Source of the DNA: a virus | IMG/VR virus record: IMGVR_UViG_3300031787_000661 | Span: 1-28,040 of that record | DNA: 28,040 nucleotides | Direction: 5' to 3' (one strand) | Shown: one piece after another, positions 12,029-20,771 of the stretch | Numbering within the stretch: position 1 is the first letter of the stretch | How the letters are laid out: every line of letters begins with the position of its first letter | Program-made: the position numbers and the translations under genes | Notes under the pieces: model-generated | Told to the model about the DNA's origin: nothing | What the model saw: only the letters and a program-made list of their open reading frames with translations | The model's database searches: none

Positions 12029-12588
12029 CCCTATCAATTTTAATCTGCACCATCCAAGGCCGTGAGGGTTATCTTACCCGACTTTTGCAGGAATTAGTGC
12101 AGCAAAAGGCACGGTTACCAATTCAATTACTTGATGAAGTAGAAATCATTGTTGAATCGGATAATGGTGCTATGAGTACAGGCCGCAAAAGGAACTATCT
12201 CATAGGCAAGTCCACCGGGAAGTACATCGTATTCATTGATGATGATGATATGATTGCACCCACCTACATCGCTGACATTCTCGAAGCCGCAAAGCAGGAT
12301 CCTGATGTAATTGTGTTTAACGGTATAATGACCACCAATGGCAAGGATGAGCGAAAGTGGTATATCAGTAAGGAATACGGCTATGAAGCGAAGGATGGGG
12401 CATATTATCGCTATCCGAATCACATTGTACCTGTGCGCAGGGAGATTGCGGTTAAATTCCCATTCCAAGACATTAAGATTGGGGAAGATTACCTGTACGC
12501 TACTGCGATGCACAATGCAAAGGTTTTGCAGACAGAGGTCAAGATTGAGAAGGAACTTTATCACTATCAGTTTAGAACGAATAAGTAA
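12025..12588 (+). CDS. Family 2-like glycosyltransferase
   Basis: 187 residues: MTLSILICTIQGREGYLTRL (nucleotide-sugar-binding start of GT2), VEIIVESDNGAMSTGRKRNY, then the metal-binding FIDDDDMIAP (DxD) and a C-terminal acceptor part with GEDYLYATAMHN (Glu-Asp, a usual catalytic-base position of GT2). It is shorter than free-standing GT2 enzymes (~250-300 aa) but has all core motifs. It starts in an ATGA overlap with the preceding glycosyltransferase, so the two are co-translated and may build one glycan. No membrane segment, so it is cytoplasmic. Confidence 0.8.
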   Translation: MTLSILICTIQGREGYLTRLLQELVQQKARLPIQLLDEVEIIVESDNGAMSTGRKRNYLIGKSTGKYIVFIDDDDMIAPTYIADILEAAKQDPDVIVFNGIMTTNGKDERKWYISKEYGYEAKDGAYYRYPNHIVPVRREIAVKFPFQDIKIGEDYLYATAMHNAKVLQTEVKIEKELYHYQFRTNK

Positions 12589-12875
12589 TGGCAGAGTATA
12601 ATTGCAAATATTGTAATGATACAGGGAAAGTAGATAGTGTTTTTGGTGTGATACCTTGTTCACTTTGTGGTAATTTACATAAACCCAAACCCTACTACCA
12701 CACCGGCACATACGAAGCTATCAACGTTATCGAAGCATGGGGATTGAACTTCTGCTTGGGTAATGTTATTAAGTACGTCGCACGGGCAGGGAGAAAGACG
12801 GATAATCCTATTGAGGATTTAGAGAAAGCGAAGTGGTATATTGAAAGGGAGATTGAAAAACTAAAAGGCAAATAA
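12588..12875 (+). CDS. DUF3310-like protein with N-terminal zinc finger
   Basis: 95 residues. The second half, YEAINVIEAWGLNFCLGNVI, KYVARAGRK, NPIEDLEKAKWYIEREIE, matches the DUF3310 family, small phage proteins sometimes labelled nucleotide kinase although that activity is not clear from sequence. The first ~30 residues carry two Cys pairs (CKYC, CSLC) with DTGKV between, like a DnaJ-type zinc finger. The start overlaps the previous stop (TAATG). It interrupts the row of glycan genes and may work on nucleotides or DNA during replication. Confidence 0.75.
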   Translation: MAEYNCKYCNDTGKVDSVFGVIPCSLCGNLHKPKPYYHTGTYEAINVIEAWGLNFCLGNVIKYVARAGRKTDNPIEDLEKAKWYIEREIEKLKGK

Positions 12876-12876
12876 C

Positions 12877-13290
12877 ATGGCACAACAGACACCTGACCCG
12901 AAGTTAATTGATTCCATGGCTATGAGATATAGACATGATTTTGGGCTTTTAGAAGAACCACATAAAGAAGCCATAAGAACAACAATGAAACAATTATGGG
13001 AGGAAGTAGTTGGATTGGGGTTTTATAAAGATAAACAATTCGGAAATTCCGAACAGTTGGCACAACAGACGGCAGTAGAGTGGTTGGAAGAGCAATTTTT
13101 AAGAGAAAGGTTTGTTTATGATTTTGACTTTGACAAAGCCAAAGAAATGTTTCAGCAGCAGATAGAGGATGCTCAAATGGATATGTTTTATAAAAACAAT
13201 AACATTCCGTTTGGTATGCATTATCTAATAAAAAGAGATGAAGCATTAAAATACACAGAACAATACTACACCCAAACCTACGGCAAATGA
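12877..13290 (+). CDS. Hypothetical protein, 137 aa (same family motif as the gene at 3780)
   Basis: Contains TAVEWLEEQFLRERFVYDFD, FDKAKEMFQQQIEDAQMDMF, the same VEW(I/L)E.Q......YD.D...AKEM...Q pattern as the 79-aa protein at 3780-4019, so the two are paralogues in different operons. This copy has ~65 extra residues in front (MAQQTPDPKLIDSMAMRYRH...), including KEAIRTTMKQLWEEVVGLGF. It is helical, acidic and soluble. The function is unknown. Start and stop overlap or abut neighbouring genes (1 nt gap before, ATGA after). Confidence 0.7.
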   Translation: MAQQTPDPKLIDSMAMRYRHDFGLLEEPHKEAIRTTMKQLWEEVVGLGFYKDKQFGNSEQLAQQTAVEWLEEQFLRERFVYDFDFDKAKEMFQQQIEDAQMDMFYKNNNIPFGMHYLIKRDEALKYTEQYYTQTYGK

Positions 13291-13883
13291 GATACTCCCA
13301 AAACAACGAACAAGATGTAATTGAACAGTACTTCAATGTACCTGGTACATTCCTCGACATTGGTGCCAATGATGGACAAACTTTGTCCAATACCTATGCC
13401 CTGCAACTCAATGGATGGGGTGGGGTATTGGTAGAGCCAAGTGAAGATGCCTTCAATCGCATACCACCCAATGACAAGGTAAAAGCGTTCAATGTTGCTA
13501 TCGGTACGGCAGACGGCACTTGTACCTTTCATGAAATGGGAACACATTTGAACAGGGGCGATGTATCGCTTTTATCCACCATTAAGAAATCAGAGATGAA
13601 AAGATGGAATGGTACAGAGTTTAAGGAACGAATGACAGAGGTTTGGACTTATAAGACATTAGTAAAGAACTCACCATACAAAGTATTCGATTTCATTTCG
13701 ATTGATGCGGAAGGTATGGACTTTGAGATATTAGAACAGATTAACTTATCGCATACGCAAATGGTATGCATTGAACACAATGGCAATGCTGACCTATTTC
13801 AACTCATTAAAGAGTACTGCAATGGGTTCGGACTGCACAAAAAATTACTTAACAATTTAGAGAATGTAATATGGGCAAGATAA
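13287..13883 (+). CDS. FkbM-family methyltransferase
   Basis: 198 residues. SAM-binding motif I is FLDIGANDGQTLSN (~22-35), followed by VLVEPSEDAFNRI (motif II with the ribose-binding Glu) and the FkbM signature DFISIDAEGMDFEILE. These enzymes O-methylate sugars or small molecules. It lies between glycosyltransferase genes and overlaps the next gene by 13 nt, so it probably methylates the glycan those enzymes build. Cytoplasmic; no membrane segment. Confidence 0.85.
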   Translation: MRYSQNNEQDVIEQYFNVPGTFLDIGANDGQTLSNTYALQLNGWGGVLVEPSEDAFNRIPPNDKVKAFNVAIGTADGTCTFHEMGTHLNRGDVSLLSTIKKSEMKRWNGTEFKERMTEVWTYKTLVKNSPYKVFDFISIDAEGMDFEILEQINLSHTQMVCIEHNGNADLFQLIKEYCNGFGLHKKLLNNLENVIWAR

Positions 13884-14590
13884 TTACATCCCTTTCCTCC
13901 ACAGGCAGGGAGAACTACAATGAAGCGATGTTAGGACTTATCCGTTCAATCAATAGCAATGCTCCTCACTATGATACTCATCTTCGAAGTGTTGATGGGT
14001 ATGTAGATGAGTACAAAAGCAGAAAGATACTGCAAGGCAAATGGCCGAAATCGCAGCAATACGAATCATGGAGCCATCAAAATATGCCGTACCAGTTTAA
14101 GCCGGTAATGGTAGCTGAAGCGTATGAGTTAGGTTACCGAAAAATAATATGGTGTGATAGCACTATTAGAGTAATGCGCAACCCTGATCCGTTGTGGCAA
14201 CTTGCAGCCGAGCATGGTATAGTAGCGTGGAATAATGAAGGTCATCCGCTGCATAAGTATATGCCTGACCATCAAATCGCATGGTTAGGACTTAATAACT
14301 ATCAGGATGTTGTGTCAATGTATCAGATTATGGCTTGTTGCATAGTGTTCGACTTCGACCACCCAAAAACAAAGCCGATATTTGACAAGTGGATTGAAGG
14401 CGCCTTTAATAACTGCTTTCACCATAACGAAAGTAAGAATCCACACTATGTCAGCAGCAGACATGATCAATCGCTGCTATCAGCTATCATGAATCTCAAT
14501 GGTGTAAAGGTGCAGCCGTATGGTGGACTTGCATACCGGGAATTTATGCCAGTAGAACCGTTCTTCATTAATTGGGGGGTAAAAGATTAA
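13871..14590 (+). CDS. Putative glycosyltransferase (GT-A-like), 239 aa
   Basis: Reads MGKIITSLSSTGRENYNEAM, MPYQFKPVMVAEAYELGYRK, then IIWCDSTIRVM: a possible metal-binding Asp-Ser-Thr at the position of a DxD motif, after a strand and helix as in GT8-type folds. A later SRHDQSLLSAIMNLNG resembles the D-Q segment of such enzymes. The N-terminal nucleotide-binding strand is plain. I place it as a nucleotide-sugar transferase with moderate confidence; it could be a related protein without activity. It overlaps the FkbM gene and is part of the glycan island. Confidence 0.6.
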   Translation: MGKIITSLSSTGRENYNEAMLGLIRSINSNAPHYDTHLRSVDGYVDEYKSRKILQGKWPKSQQYESWSHQNMPYQFKPVMVAEAYELGYRKIIWCDSTIRVMRNPDPLWQLAAEHGIVAWNNEGHPLHKYMPDHQIAWLGLNNYQDVVSMYQIMACCIVFDFDHPKTKPIFDKWIEGAFNNCFHHNESKNPHYVSSRHDQSLLSAIMNLNGVKVQPYGGLAYREFMPVEPFFINWGVKD

Positions 14591-14599
14591 CTTTGTAAT

Positions 14600-14869
14600 A
14601 TGGAAAGTTTATACGATGTAAATAAGAAACTTACAATTGATGAAATACTTCAAGTAAATCCATGCTTGAAAGATGTTATATCATTTGTAAAAAAAGAAAA
14701 CCTTATAGCAAAGAAAAAAGTTATTTATTGGTATGAAGTATGGTCAAAAGCTAAACGAATGATGATGGATGAAATTGGCTGGATGTGTGATTATGATGAA
14801 ATTGCAGATTCATATCACTGGCATCTTTTCCATGATTACTTAAAAGATTTATCAACCTATTGTAAATAA
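14600..14869 (+). CDS. Hypothetical protein, 89 aa
   Basis: Not recognised. Begins MESLYDVNKKLTIDEILQVN and has a middle section KAKRMMMDEIGWMCDYDEIA rich in Met and acidic residues, ending HLFHDYLKDLSTYCK. Mostly helical and soluble. A -7-like TAACTTTG box (14588-14595) sits 4 nt before the ATG without a matching -33 element, so separate transcription is uncertain. The gene is AT-richer than its neighbours, which suggests a recent insertion into the island. Confidence 0.6.
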   Translation: MESLYDVNKKLTIDEILQVNPCLKDVISFVKKENLIAKKKVIYWYEVWSKAKRMMMDEIGWMCDYDEIADSYHWHLFHDYLKDLSTYCK

Positions 14870-14870
14870 T

Positions 14871-15452
14871 ATGGGCTACACAGGAAAAACAATCGAACTA
14901 ATAGACCTTGTAATTGACAGAGTGCAAACGGTGGTAGATTTAGGCGCACAGAATGATTACCGACATCCGACACTACCTGCACCATACGTTAAAGATACCT
15001 ACTATGCAAACAAGAACTATGTCGCATTTGACATTAGCGGAGAGAACGGTAGTGAACCGTATGACCTTTCACAACTACATGATTTCGGAGTACAGTATGA
15101 CCTTTTGGTGGATGCAGGAACCTCCGAACACGTTGGAACCAACGGCAAGCATGACATCAAAGCAATCTACAACTGTTGGAAGAACAAACACAACCTCGTT
15201 AAGGTCGGAGGATTCATTGTCAGCGAAAACCCAAAGACAGGGAATTGGCCGGGGCATGGATTTAATTACTATACAACGGACTTTTATAAGCTACTCGCTG
15301 GCTTTGGTAATTACTCTCTCATTGATATTGGTGAGCATCCTGCTATGGGTAACACGACAGACGGTTGGAATGTTTACTGTGTTATGCAGAAAACTAAAGA
15401 GGACTTTATAACCATGGACAAATTCAAGAAGTGTGGTATCGCAACAAGTTAA
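14871..15452 (+). CDS. Class I SAM-dependent methyltransferase
   Basis: 193 residues. Motif I VQTVVDLGAQNDYRHP, then YVAFDISGENGSEPYDL (acidic residue after the second strand, binding the ribose of the cofactor) and YDLLVDAGTSEHVG, a phrase typical of phage and sugar methyltransferases. The rest (IYNCWKNKHNLVKVGGFIVS, ENPKTGNWPGHGFNYYTT) is the usual strand 5 region and a substrate part. Likely modifies the glycan made by the nearby transferases. The last 20 bases overlap the start of the large terminase, so translation is coupled. Confidence 0.75.
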   Translation: MGYTGKTIELIDLVIDRVQTVVDLGAQNDYRHPTLPAPYVKDTYYANKNYVAFDISGENGSEPYDLSQLHDFGVQYDLLVDAGTSEHVGTNGKHDIKAIYNCWKNKHNLVKVGGFIVSENPKTGNWPGHGFNYYTTDFYKLLAGFGNYSLIDIGEHPAMGNTTDGWNVYCVMQKTKEDFITMDKFKKCGIATS

Positions 15453-16602
15453 GCAGATAAAGGCGACATCCGTATTCTATGCCAATGAAAAGGCATACAA
15501 TGAAGGTTACCCGATAATCTGCAATGAGGGGGGAAGTAGATCGTCAAAATCATTTTCCATCGTTCAACTGTTGATTCAAATAGCATCTACCCAACGTAAC
15601 AAGCGAATCAGCATCGTATCGCATTCCCTCCCACACATCAAACGGGGAGCATACAGGGATTTCAAGACCATTATGGAGGAATGGAATATGTGGAAAGATG
15701 AAGATTTCAGCTATACTGATTTCATATACAAGTTCCCTAATGGAAGTTATATCGAACTATTCGGACTTGAAGATGAGCAGAAAGCACGGGGGCCGGGCAG
15801 AGATATTCTTTTCGTAAACGAAGCGAACCTTATCCGTAAAGCACTATTCGACCAATTGGCCATGCGTACAACGGGAACTATCTTTTTAGATTGGAACCCT
15901 GCGGACTTCGTATCATGGGTGTACGATGTGGCCGACAATCCAAACAACAAGCGGATAAAATCTACTTACATACACAACAAAGGCAACTTATCCCAAACAC
16001 AGATAGACATCATTGAAGGGTATAAGAACCTGCCCGATGACTTCATGTGGAAGGTGTACGGATTAGGCGAAAGGGGTGCCGCAAAGGAGATAATCTATAC
16101 CAAATGGCAGATAATAGACAAGATGCCGGAGGGGGGAGATATGTTCTATGGTTTGGACTTTGGATATGTTCACCCACTTGCACTCGTCAACGTATGTCAT
16201 TACGAAGGGGCTAATTATGTCAACGAATTGATTTACAAATCTGGGTTAACTCCATCCGAAATAATCAGGGAAGTGAAAGACCACATTAGCGACCGCAAAC
16301 CGGTGTACTGCGATGCAGCCGAACCCAAAAGCATTGAGGAACTTTACAGGGGTGGTATCAATGCACAGGCAGCGAACAAAGAAGTATGGCCGGGAATATT
16401 GAAAGTTAAATCTTATCCGTTGTACGTTACTGCAAACAGTAAGAACATCATTCGGGAGTTGCAATCGTACAAGTGGAAGAAGGATAAGAACGATAATGTG
16501 ATTGATGAACCGGTGAAAGAGAATGATGATGGATTAGATGCAATGCGCTATGCCATCTTCACCCACTTGCACAAGCCGCAATTTCAGGTGGCAGTATGGT
16601 AG
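15433..16602 (+). CDS. terL: Terminase large subunit
   Basis: 389 residues; the ATP-driven motor that cuts concatemeric phage DNA and pumps it into the prohead. N-terminal ATPase: Walker A EGGSRSSKS (~32-40), Walker B GRDILFVNEAN, coupling motif FLDWNP. C-terminal nuclease: FYGLDFGYVHPLAL (metal Asp), YCDAAEPKSIEEL and NDDGLDAMRYA (further acidic residues). The start is a GTG (MVSQQVK) overlapping the previous gene. Its distance from the small-subunit-like gene is unusual. The phage type (cos or pac) cannot be told from this alone. Confidence 0.93.
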   Translation: MVSQQVKQIKATSVFYANEKAYNEGYPIICNEGGSRSSKSFSIVQLLIQIASTQRNKRISIVSHSLPHIKRGAYRDFKTIMEEWNMWKDEDFSYTDFIYKFPNGSYIELFGLEDEQKARGPGRDILFVNEANLIRKALFDQLAMRTTGTIFLDWNPADFVSWVYDVADNPNNKRIKSTYIHNKGNLSQTQIDIIEGYKNLPDDFMWKVYGLGERGAAKEIIYTKWQIIDKMPEGGDMFYGLDFGYVHPLALVNVCHYEGANYVNELIYKSGLTPSEIIREVKDHISDRKPVYCDAAEPKSIEELYRGGINAQAANKEVWPGILKVKSYPLYVTANSKNIIRELQSYKWKKDKNDNVIDEPVKENDDGLDAMRYAIFTHLHKPQFQVAVW

Positions 16603-16642
16603 GCGAATTAATCGTAATTTTGCCAGTAACAAATAATAACTT

Positions 16643-18010
16643 ATGGGTTTATTCGATTTCCTTAAACGCAAGGCAGCACCCGTTAAATCACCTGTTCAAG
16701 TTTCAATCGAAAGGGGATTGATAACTTGGGATGGTCAGAATCAGGCAGAAATTGTTAGGGATAGTTACATCGGCAATGACTTGGTATATGCCATCATTCA
16801 ACTGATTACCCAAAAGGCGAAGATTGCACCCTGGGGAGTGTATAAGGTGAAGGACAAGGCGAAAGCAAAGCAGTATCAGGCGAAACTAAACTCACCCGTT
16901 ACTATTGACCTCAAAGAACTAAAGGAACTGAAAGAACAGGCCTTTGAACTATACGAAGGCGATGCCCGGCTAAATGAGTTGTTGAAATATCCGAATAGCG
17001 AAGATTCATGGAGCGACCTTATCGAGCAATGGGTAGGGTTTAAGAAGATCACGGGCAATTCCTTTGTTTATGCGAAAATGGTGGGCGATGCATCTGTGAA
17101 CAAGGGCAAGCCAATGGAACTCTATGTACTACCTGCACAATACATGGCCGTTAAAGTTGACATTGAACAATTCCCACCAAAGAAAGTAGCTTATCAGTTG
17201 TACTATGGTCAGTACATACCATTCAACACGATTGAGATCCTACATGATAAATACTTCAACCCTGAATGGTCAGCAACCGGAGGGCAGTTGTATGGGTTAT
17301 CACCTTTACGGGCGGCAAGCAAGGTGTTAACAAGGTCGAATAGTGCAAAGGAAGCATCTGTTGCCATGTTTGATAATATGGGGCCGTTAGGAGTACTTTA
17401 TATGGATGATATGAGATTCGATCCGTTAAGTGGTGGTCAACAAGCACAGGCACTTAAAACACAATTATCAATGTCATCCGGTGCAGGCAAGTATGGAAGT
17501 GCAGCCATTAGTGCATATAAGGTTGGATGGCAGCAAATGGGCCTACCTGCAAAAGATCTGCAACTAATCGAAGCAGAGAAATGGGATAAGGAAGCGTTAT
17601 GCTCAATCTATGGTGTACCACCTGTACTGTTAGGTTCGCAAGATGCAGCCACTTATAACAATATGCGTGAAGCGGAGAAATCGCTGACTTTACGGGCAGT
17701 ACTTCCCGAATTAATTGCCATTCGGGATAACCTTAACCGGAAGATGAAAACGGATTGGGGGTACAAGAATACCGACATATTCGTGGACTTTGACCTTACC
17801 GTATATCAGGAACTTGAAGCCAACAGGGAAGCGCAGGCGCAATGGCTGAATACTTCATGGTGGCTGACACCGGAACAGAAACTAAAAGTAATGGGAATCG
17901 CACCCGATCCGAATGTGCCGCTTGAAGATTATCAAAAGTTGTATATCCCACAAGGTTTGATGCCAATGGATGACTTCACTAATCTGCCAGATGTACCGCC
18001 AACTTTATAA
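16643..18010 (+). CDS. Portal protein, HK97 type
   Basis: 455 residues. Begins MGLFDFLKRK and contains NDLVYAIIQLITQKAKIAPW, the LSPLRAASKVL region, and AEKWDKEALCSIYGVPPVLL, with NNMREAEKSLTLRAVLPELI: all typical of HK97-like portals, the dodecameric ring at one head vertex through which DNA passes. It is the usual next gene after the large terminase. A -7-like TAATTTTG (16615-16622) precedes it without a -33 partner. The end overlaps the minor head gene by 41 nt. Confidence 0.92.
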   Translation: MGLFDFLKRKAAPVKSPVQVSIERGLITWDGQNQAEIVRDSYIGNDLVYAIIQLITQKAKIAPWGVYKVKDKAKAKQYQAKLNSPVTIDLKELKELKEQAFELYEGDARLNELLKYPNSEDSWSDLIEQWVGFKKITGNSFVYAKMVGDASVNKGKPMELYVLPAQYMAVKVDIEQFPPKKVAYQLYYGQYIPFNTIEILHDKYFNPEWSATGGQLYGLSPLRAASKVLTRSNSAKEASVAMFDNMGPLGVLYMDDMRFDPLSGGQQAQALKTQLSMSSGAGKYGSAAISAYKVGWQQMGLPAKDLQLIEAEKWDKEALCSIYGVPPVLLGSQDAATYNNMREAEKSLTLRAVLPELIAIRDNLNRKMKTDWGYKNTDIFVDFDLTVYQELEANREAQAQWLNTSWWLTPEQKLKVMGIAPDPNVPLEDYQKLYIPQGLMPMDDFTNLPDVPPTL

Positions 18011-18845
18011 CAAATACCGGAAGAAATACAGGGTGCTAATCAAGAAGGAACTTGATAAGCAATGCAAAGCTATACTCAATGGCGAACAACCCGACCAAAG
18101 CGGACTAAAGCGTATTATAAGCCAACTGCACCAAGGTGCAGGAATGACAATGGCTAAATACAACTATGATAAGATTAGGCGCAAAGCAGGTATAAAGGAT
18201 AACTTGACACCGCAACAAAGATGGGCGATAGTGATTAAGATGTTCCTTGATCAAGGATTAACTATGCTGACCGATGGCATCACATCAACCACAAAGGAAA
18301 CTATCCGCAAGGTATTAATCAAAGGGATGCAGGAAGGGTGGAGCATAACCCAAATGATGACCGAACTCGAAAAGTCAGGTATCAATGCTTACCGTGCCGA
18401 ACTGATTGCCCGTACTGAAACAACAAGGGCCGCAAATCAGGGTGCATTGTTAGGTGCCGTATCAACAGGACTGCAGACCGAAAAGGAATGGATAGCGATA
18501 ACCGATGATAGGACAAGGCGCATCCCTCGTGATAAGTTCGACCATTTGCACATGGATGGTAAGCGTGTGGCAGTAGATGAACCGTTTTTAGTGCCAAAGG
18601 AAAATGATTTGAACATACTTGGAGTTAAGTCAGGTGAAGAAATGGAATACCCTGGTGATAGCAGAGCAAGTGCAGGGAACGTGTGTAACTGCAGATGCAC
18701 CGTTGGATTTGAAGTAGTGAGGGATGAAAACGATATGCCCGTATCAATACAAGGCAACTTAAGAGGGCCGGCCGGCACCCTGTGGAGTATGTGGAATAAT
18801 AGCTTATTTTTGCAATTACAAATGTTGATAAATGAAGCAATATAG
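17970..18845 (+). CDS. Phage head morphogenesis protein (Mu gpF-like)
   Basis: 291 residues. The central and C-terminal parts show the minor-head signature ARTETTRAANQGALLGAVS, W.AITDDRTR, FDHLHMDGKRVAVDEPF, EMEYPGDSRASAGNVCNCRC, a conserved His/Cys pattern of the gpF-like family found in a few copies per prohead beside the portal. The start is ambiguous: ATG at 17970, inside the portal gene, or 17991 (MYRQLYNKYRKKYR). It ends inside the protease gene. The extra C-terminus after the Cys cluster (~45 residues) is not conserved as far as I can see. Confidence 0.85.
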   Translation: MTSLICQMYRQLYNKYRKKYRVLIKKELDKQCKAILNGEQPDQSGLKRIISQLHQGAGMTMAKYNYDKIRRKAGIKDNLTPQQRWAIVIKMFLDQGLTMLTDGITSTTKETIRKVLIKGMQEGWSITQMMTELEKSGINAYRAELIARTETTRAANQGALLGAVSTGLQTEKEWIAITDDRTRRIPRDKFDHLHMDGKRVAVDEPFLVPKENDLNILGVKSGEEMEYPGDSRASAGNVCNCRCTVGFEVVRDENDMPVSIQGNLRGPAGTLWSMWNNSLFLQLQMLINEAI

Positions 18846-19557
18846 CGTTAAGGATATAATGAATGGGGTTGAAGATGTTGACAAAGAAAGCCGCAAGGTG
18901 AAAGCCGTATGGGCAAGAATGAGCAATGTTGACCTTGACAATGACATTATCAGTCCTGCTGCATTTACAAAGACAATCAATGAAAGAGGGCCGCAAGGTA
19001 AAAACCTTATATGGTCATTGGTTGACCATAAGACTTCTATGAAGTATGCTTTGGGTAAGCCGAAAGAGTTATACGTTGAAGGCGATGCACTCATAGCCGT
19101 AACTGAAGTTATTGAAACGGAAATGGGTGAAGATATGCTGAAATTATATGAAGCAGGTCTTATCAATCAGCACTCAATCGGTTTTAGCACAATCAAATCG
19201 GAGATGGATAATTCAACAGGCATCCGCACCATTACAGAACTTATGCTCTATGAAGGTAGTGCCGTTTTATGGGCAGCAAACCCCGAAACACCTACTATAT
19301 CCATCTACAAAGGAATGGATGCAGAGGTAGTGAAGGAAACGCTAAACGGGAGATTAGAGAAACTAATCAAAGCGTTCAAGCACGGCACATTCACAGATGA
19401 AACATTCTCCCTATTGGAGATTGAAATAAAGCAAATCCAAACTGCAATAAACGAAATCACCACTCAACCCGCAGCGAAAGCAGTCGAGCCGGAATCAACT
19501 GTTGTATTGGATGCACTCAAACAATTAAATAACAGATTTAAAACACTTGTAAAATGA
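18832..19557 (+). CDS. Prohead protease, HK97-type (peptidase family U35)
   Basis: 241 residues; cleaves scaffold and capsid N-termini during head maturation. The HK97-type protease core is visible: LVDHKTSMKYALGKP (catalytic His66) and LINQHSIGFSTI (catalytic Ser115), followed by ITELMLYEGSAVLWAANPE. The C-terminal ~70 residues (KHGTFTDETFSLLEIEIKQI ...) are helical and could be a scaffold-like tail. The start overlaps the minor head gene and the end overlaps the capsid gene by an ATGA, as is usual. Confidence 0.88.
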   Translation: MKQYSVKDIMNGVEDVDKESRKVKAVWARMSNVDLDNDIISPAAFTKTINERGPQGKNLIWSLVDHKTSMKYALGKPKELYVEGDALIAVTEVIETEMGEDMLKLYEAGLINQHSIGFSTIKSEMDNSTGIRTITELMLYEGSAVLWAANPETPTISIYKGMDAEVVKETLNGRLEKLIKAFKHGTFTDETFSLLEIEIKQIQTAINEITTQPAAKAVEPESTVVLDALKQLNNRFKTLVK

Positions 19558-20699
19558 CACAAGAACAAATCGCTGCGGAGGTTAAATCTATCGGTGATAA
19601 CCTTACGCAAGTATTGGCAAATAGTGCCAATGCAAAAACCGATGCCGCTGAAGCTAAATCCGTTGTAGCCGGACTTCAAAGCAAACTCGAATCAGTTGCA
19701 ACTGCTGCTGAACTGAAAGAGTTTAAAGATGCAATGCAATCTCAATTCGATGCCCTGACCACTAAAGTTAAGAAAGGTCAACCCGAAGGCAAATCATTCA
19801 GCGAAGCACTTGCCGAGAAACTCGAAGGAGTTAACATCGAAGCTGAAATGAGAAAGAATGGCCGCCTTCACCTCGAACTGCCTGAAGTTAAAACCATCAC
19901 TTTGGCTTCTAACCTGTCCGGTGATAGCGTTGCTACTTACAATAGCCGTCAAGCAATCAACCCTGCACAGTTGGTTAACTTCCGTGATTTTGTGCCTACC
20001 ACTCAAAGCCCCACCGGTTTGTATGTTACATACCGTGAGGCAGCCGGTAACGCCAACAACATCGCTGCACAACTCGAAGGATCTTTGAAGCGTGAGAACG
20101 ATTACTCTCTGACCGAGGTTAAAACTGTTAATCAGTTCATCGCAGGTTTCAGCAAATTCAGCCGTCAGATGTTAGCATCTCTGCCTTTCATGAGCCAAAC
20201 TTTACCCCGTTTGTTAACTCGTGATTTCTTCCGTGCAGAAAATGCTTCTTTCTTCTCTACCGTTTCCGGCGCCGCTACTGGTTCTACCACTACTTCCGCT
20301 GCCACTAACTTGGGTGATATTATCCAGTTGATTGGCAACTTGCGTGCAGGTGATTTCAGCGCATCCGTTGTATTCGTTTCAAACGCTACATGGTCTTTGT
20401 TGCTGAATGAATCATTCACCAATGGTTACTACATGGGCGCAGGTGGATTGCAAGTCGGTCAAGCAGGAGTATTGAACATTGCAGGTGTACCTATCGTTGG
20501 TTGCAACTGGGTGCCTAATAGCCGTGCATTCCTGTTCGATGCTAACTACCTGGAGAGAGTTGAAGTGAACGGTGTTAACATTGAATTGAGTTACGAAGAT
20601 CAAAACAACTTCGTTACCAACATGGTTACTGCCCGGATTGAGTGTTACGAAGCCATCAACTTGATGCTTCCTAACTCCGCTATCTTCGCTACTATCTAA
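19554..20699 (+). CDS. Major capsid protein, HK97 fold
   Basis: 381 residues. The first ~100 residues form a charged helical/coiled-coil segment (TDAAEAKSVVAGLQSKLESV ...) like the HK97 delta domain, which serves as built-in scaffold and is cut off by the protease. The body has the expected capsid features: FRDFVPTTQSPTGLYVTYRE (N-arm/E-loop region), SRQMLASLPFMSQTLPRLLT, FVSNATWSLLLNESFTNGYY, GVPIVGCNW and a C-terminal strand region ending AIFATI. Codons here look more regular than in neighbouring genes, as in a highly expressed gene. A terminator hairpin follows. Confidence 0.9.
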   Translation: MTQEQIAAEVKSIGDNLTQVLANSANAKTDAAEAKSVVAGLQSKLESVATAAELKEFKDAMQSQFDALTTKVKKGQPEGKSFSEALAEKLEGVNIEAEMRKNGRLHLELPEVKTITLASNLSGDSVATYNSRQAINPAQLVNFRDFVPTTQSPTGLYVTYREAAGNANNIAAQLEGSLKRENDYSLTEVKTVNQFIAGFSKFSRQMLASLPFMSQTLPRLLTRDFFRAENASFFSTVSGAATGSTTTSAATNLGDIIQLIGNLRAGDFSASVVFVSNATWSLLLNESFTNGYYMGAGGLQVGQAGVLNIAGVPIVGCNWVPNSRAFLFDANYLERVEVNGVNIELSYEDQNNFVTNMVTARIECYEAINLMLPNSAIFATI

Positions 20700-20709
20700 C
20701 ATCAATGAG

Positions 20710-20740
20710 GGGGGAGGGGAAACTCTCCCCCTTTATTATT
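20710..20740 (+). terminator. Strong terminator after the capsid gene
   Basis: A 9-bp stem (20710-20718 with 20723-20731, one G-T pair) closed by a GAAA tetraloop, followed by TTTATTATT. It would give high capsid expression and reduced readthrough into the glycosyltransferase and connector genes. Confidence 0.75.
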
Positions 20741-20771
20741 ATGAAAAAGCGTGAACGAAAAAAAGCCAAAA

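Noticed and set aside
12127-12711. 194-aa ORF on the minus strand
   Set aside because: Antisense to a glycosyltransferase with clear GT2 motifs and to the DUF3310 gene; the protein is an unlikely mix of Cys, Ile and His with no domain.
12920-13390. 156-aa ORF on the minus strand
   Set aside because: Antisense to the 137-aa family protein and the FkbM start; Cys/Leu-rich shadow with no protein-like pattern.
14953-15411. 152-aa ORF on the plus strand in another frame of the SAM methyltransferase gene
   Set aside because: Checked because of the overprinted ORF in the cytosine methylase. Here the alternative frame is low-complexity (Thr, Met, Ser) with no recognisable phrases, so it is treated as a shadow.
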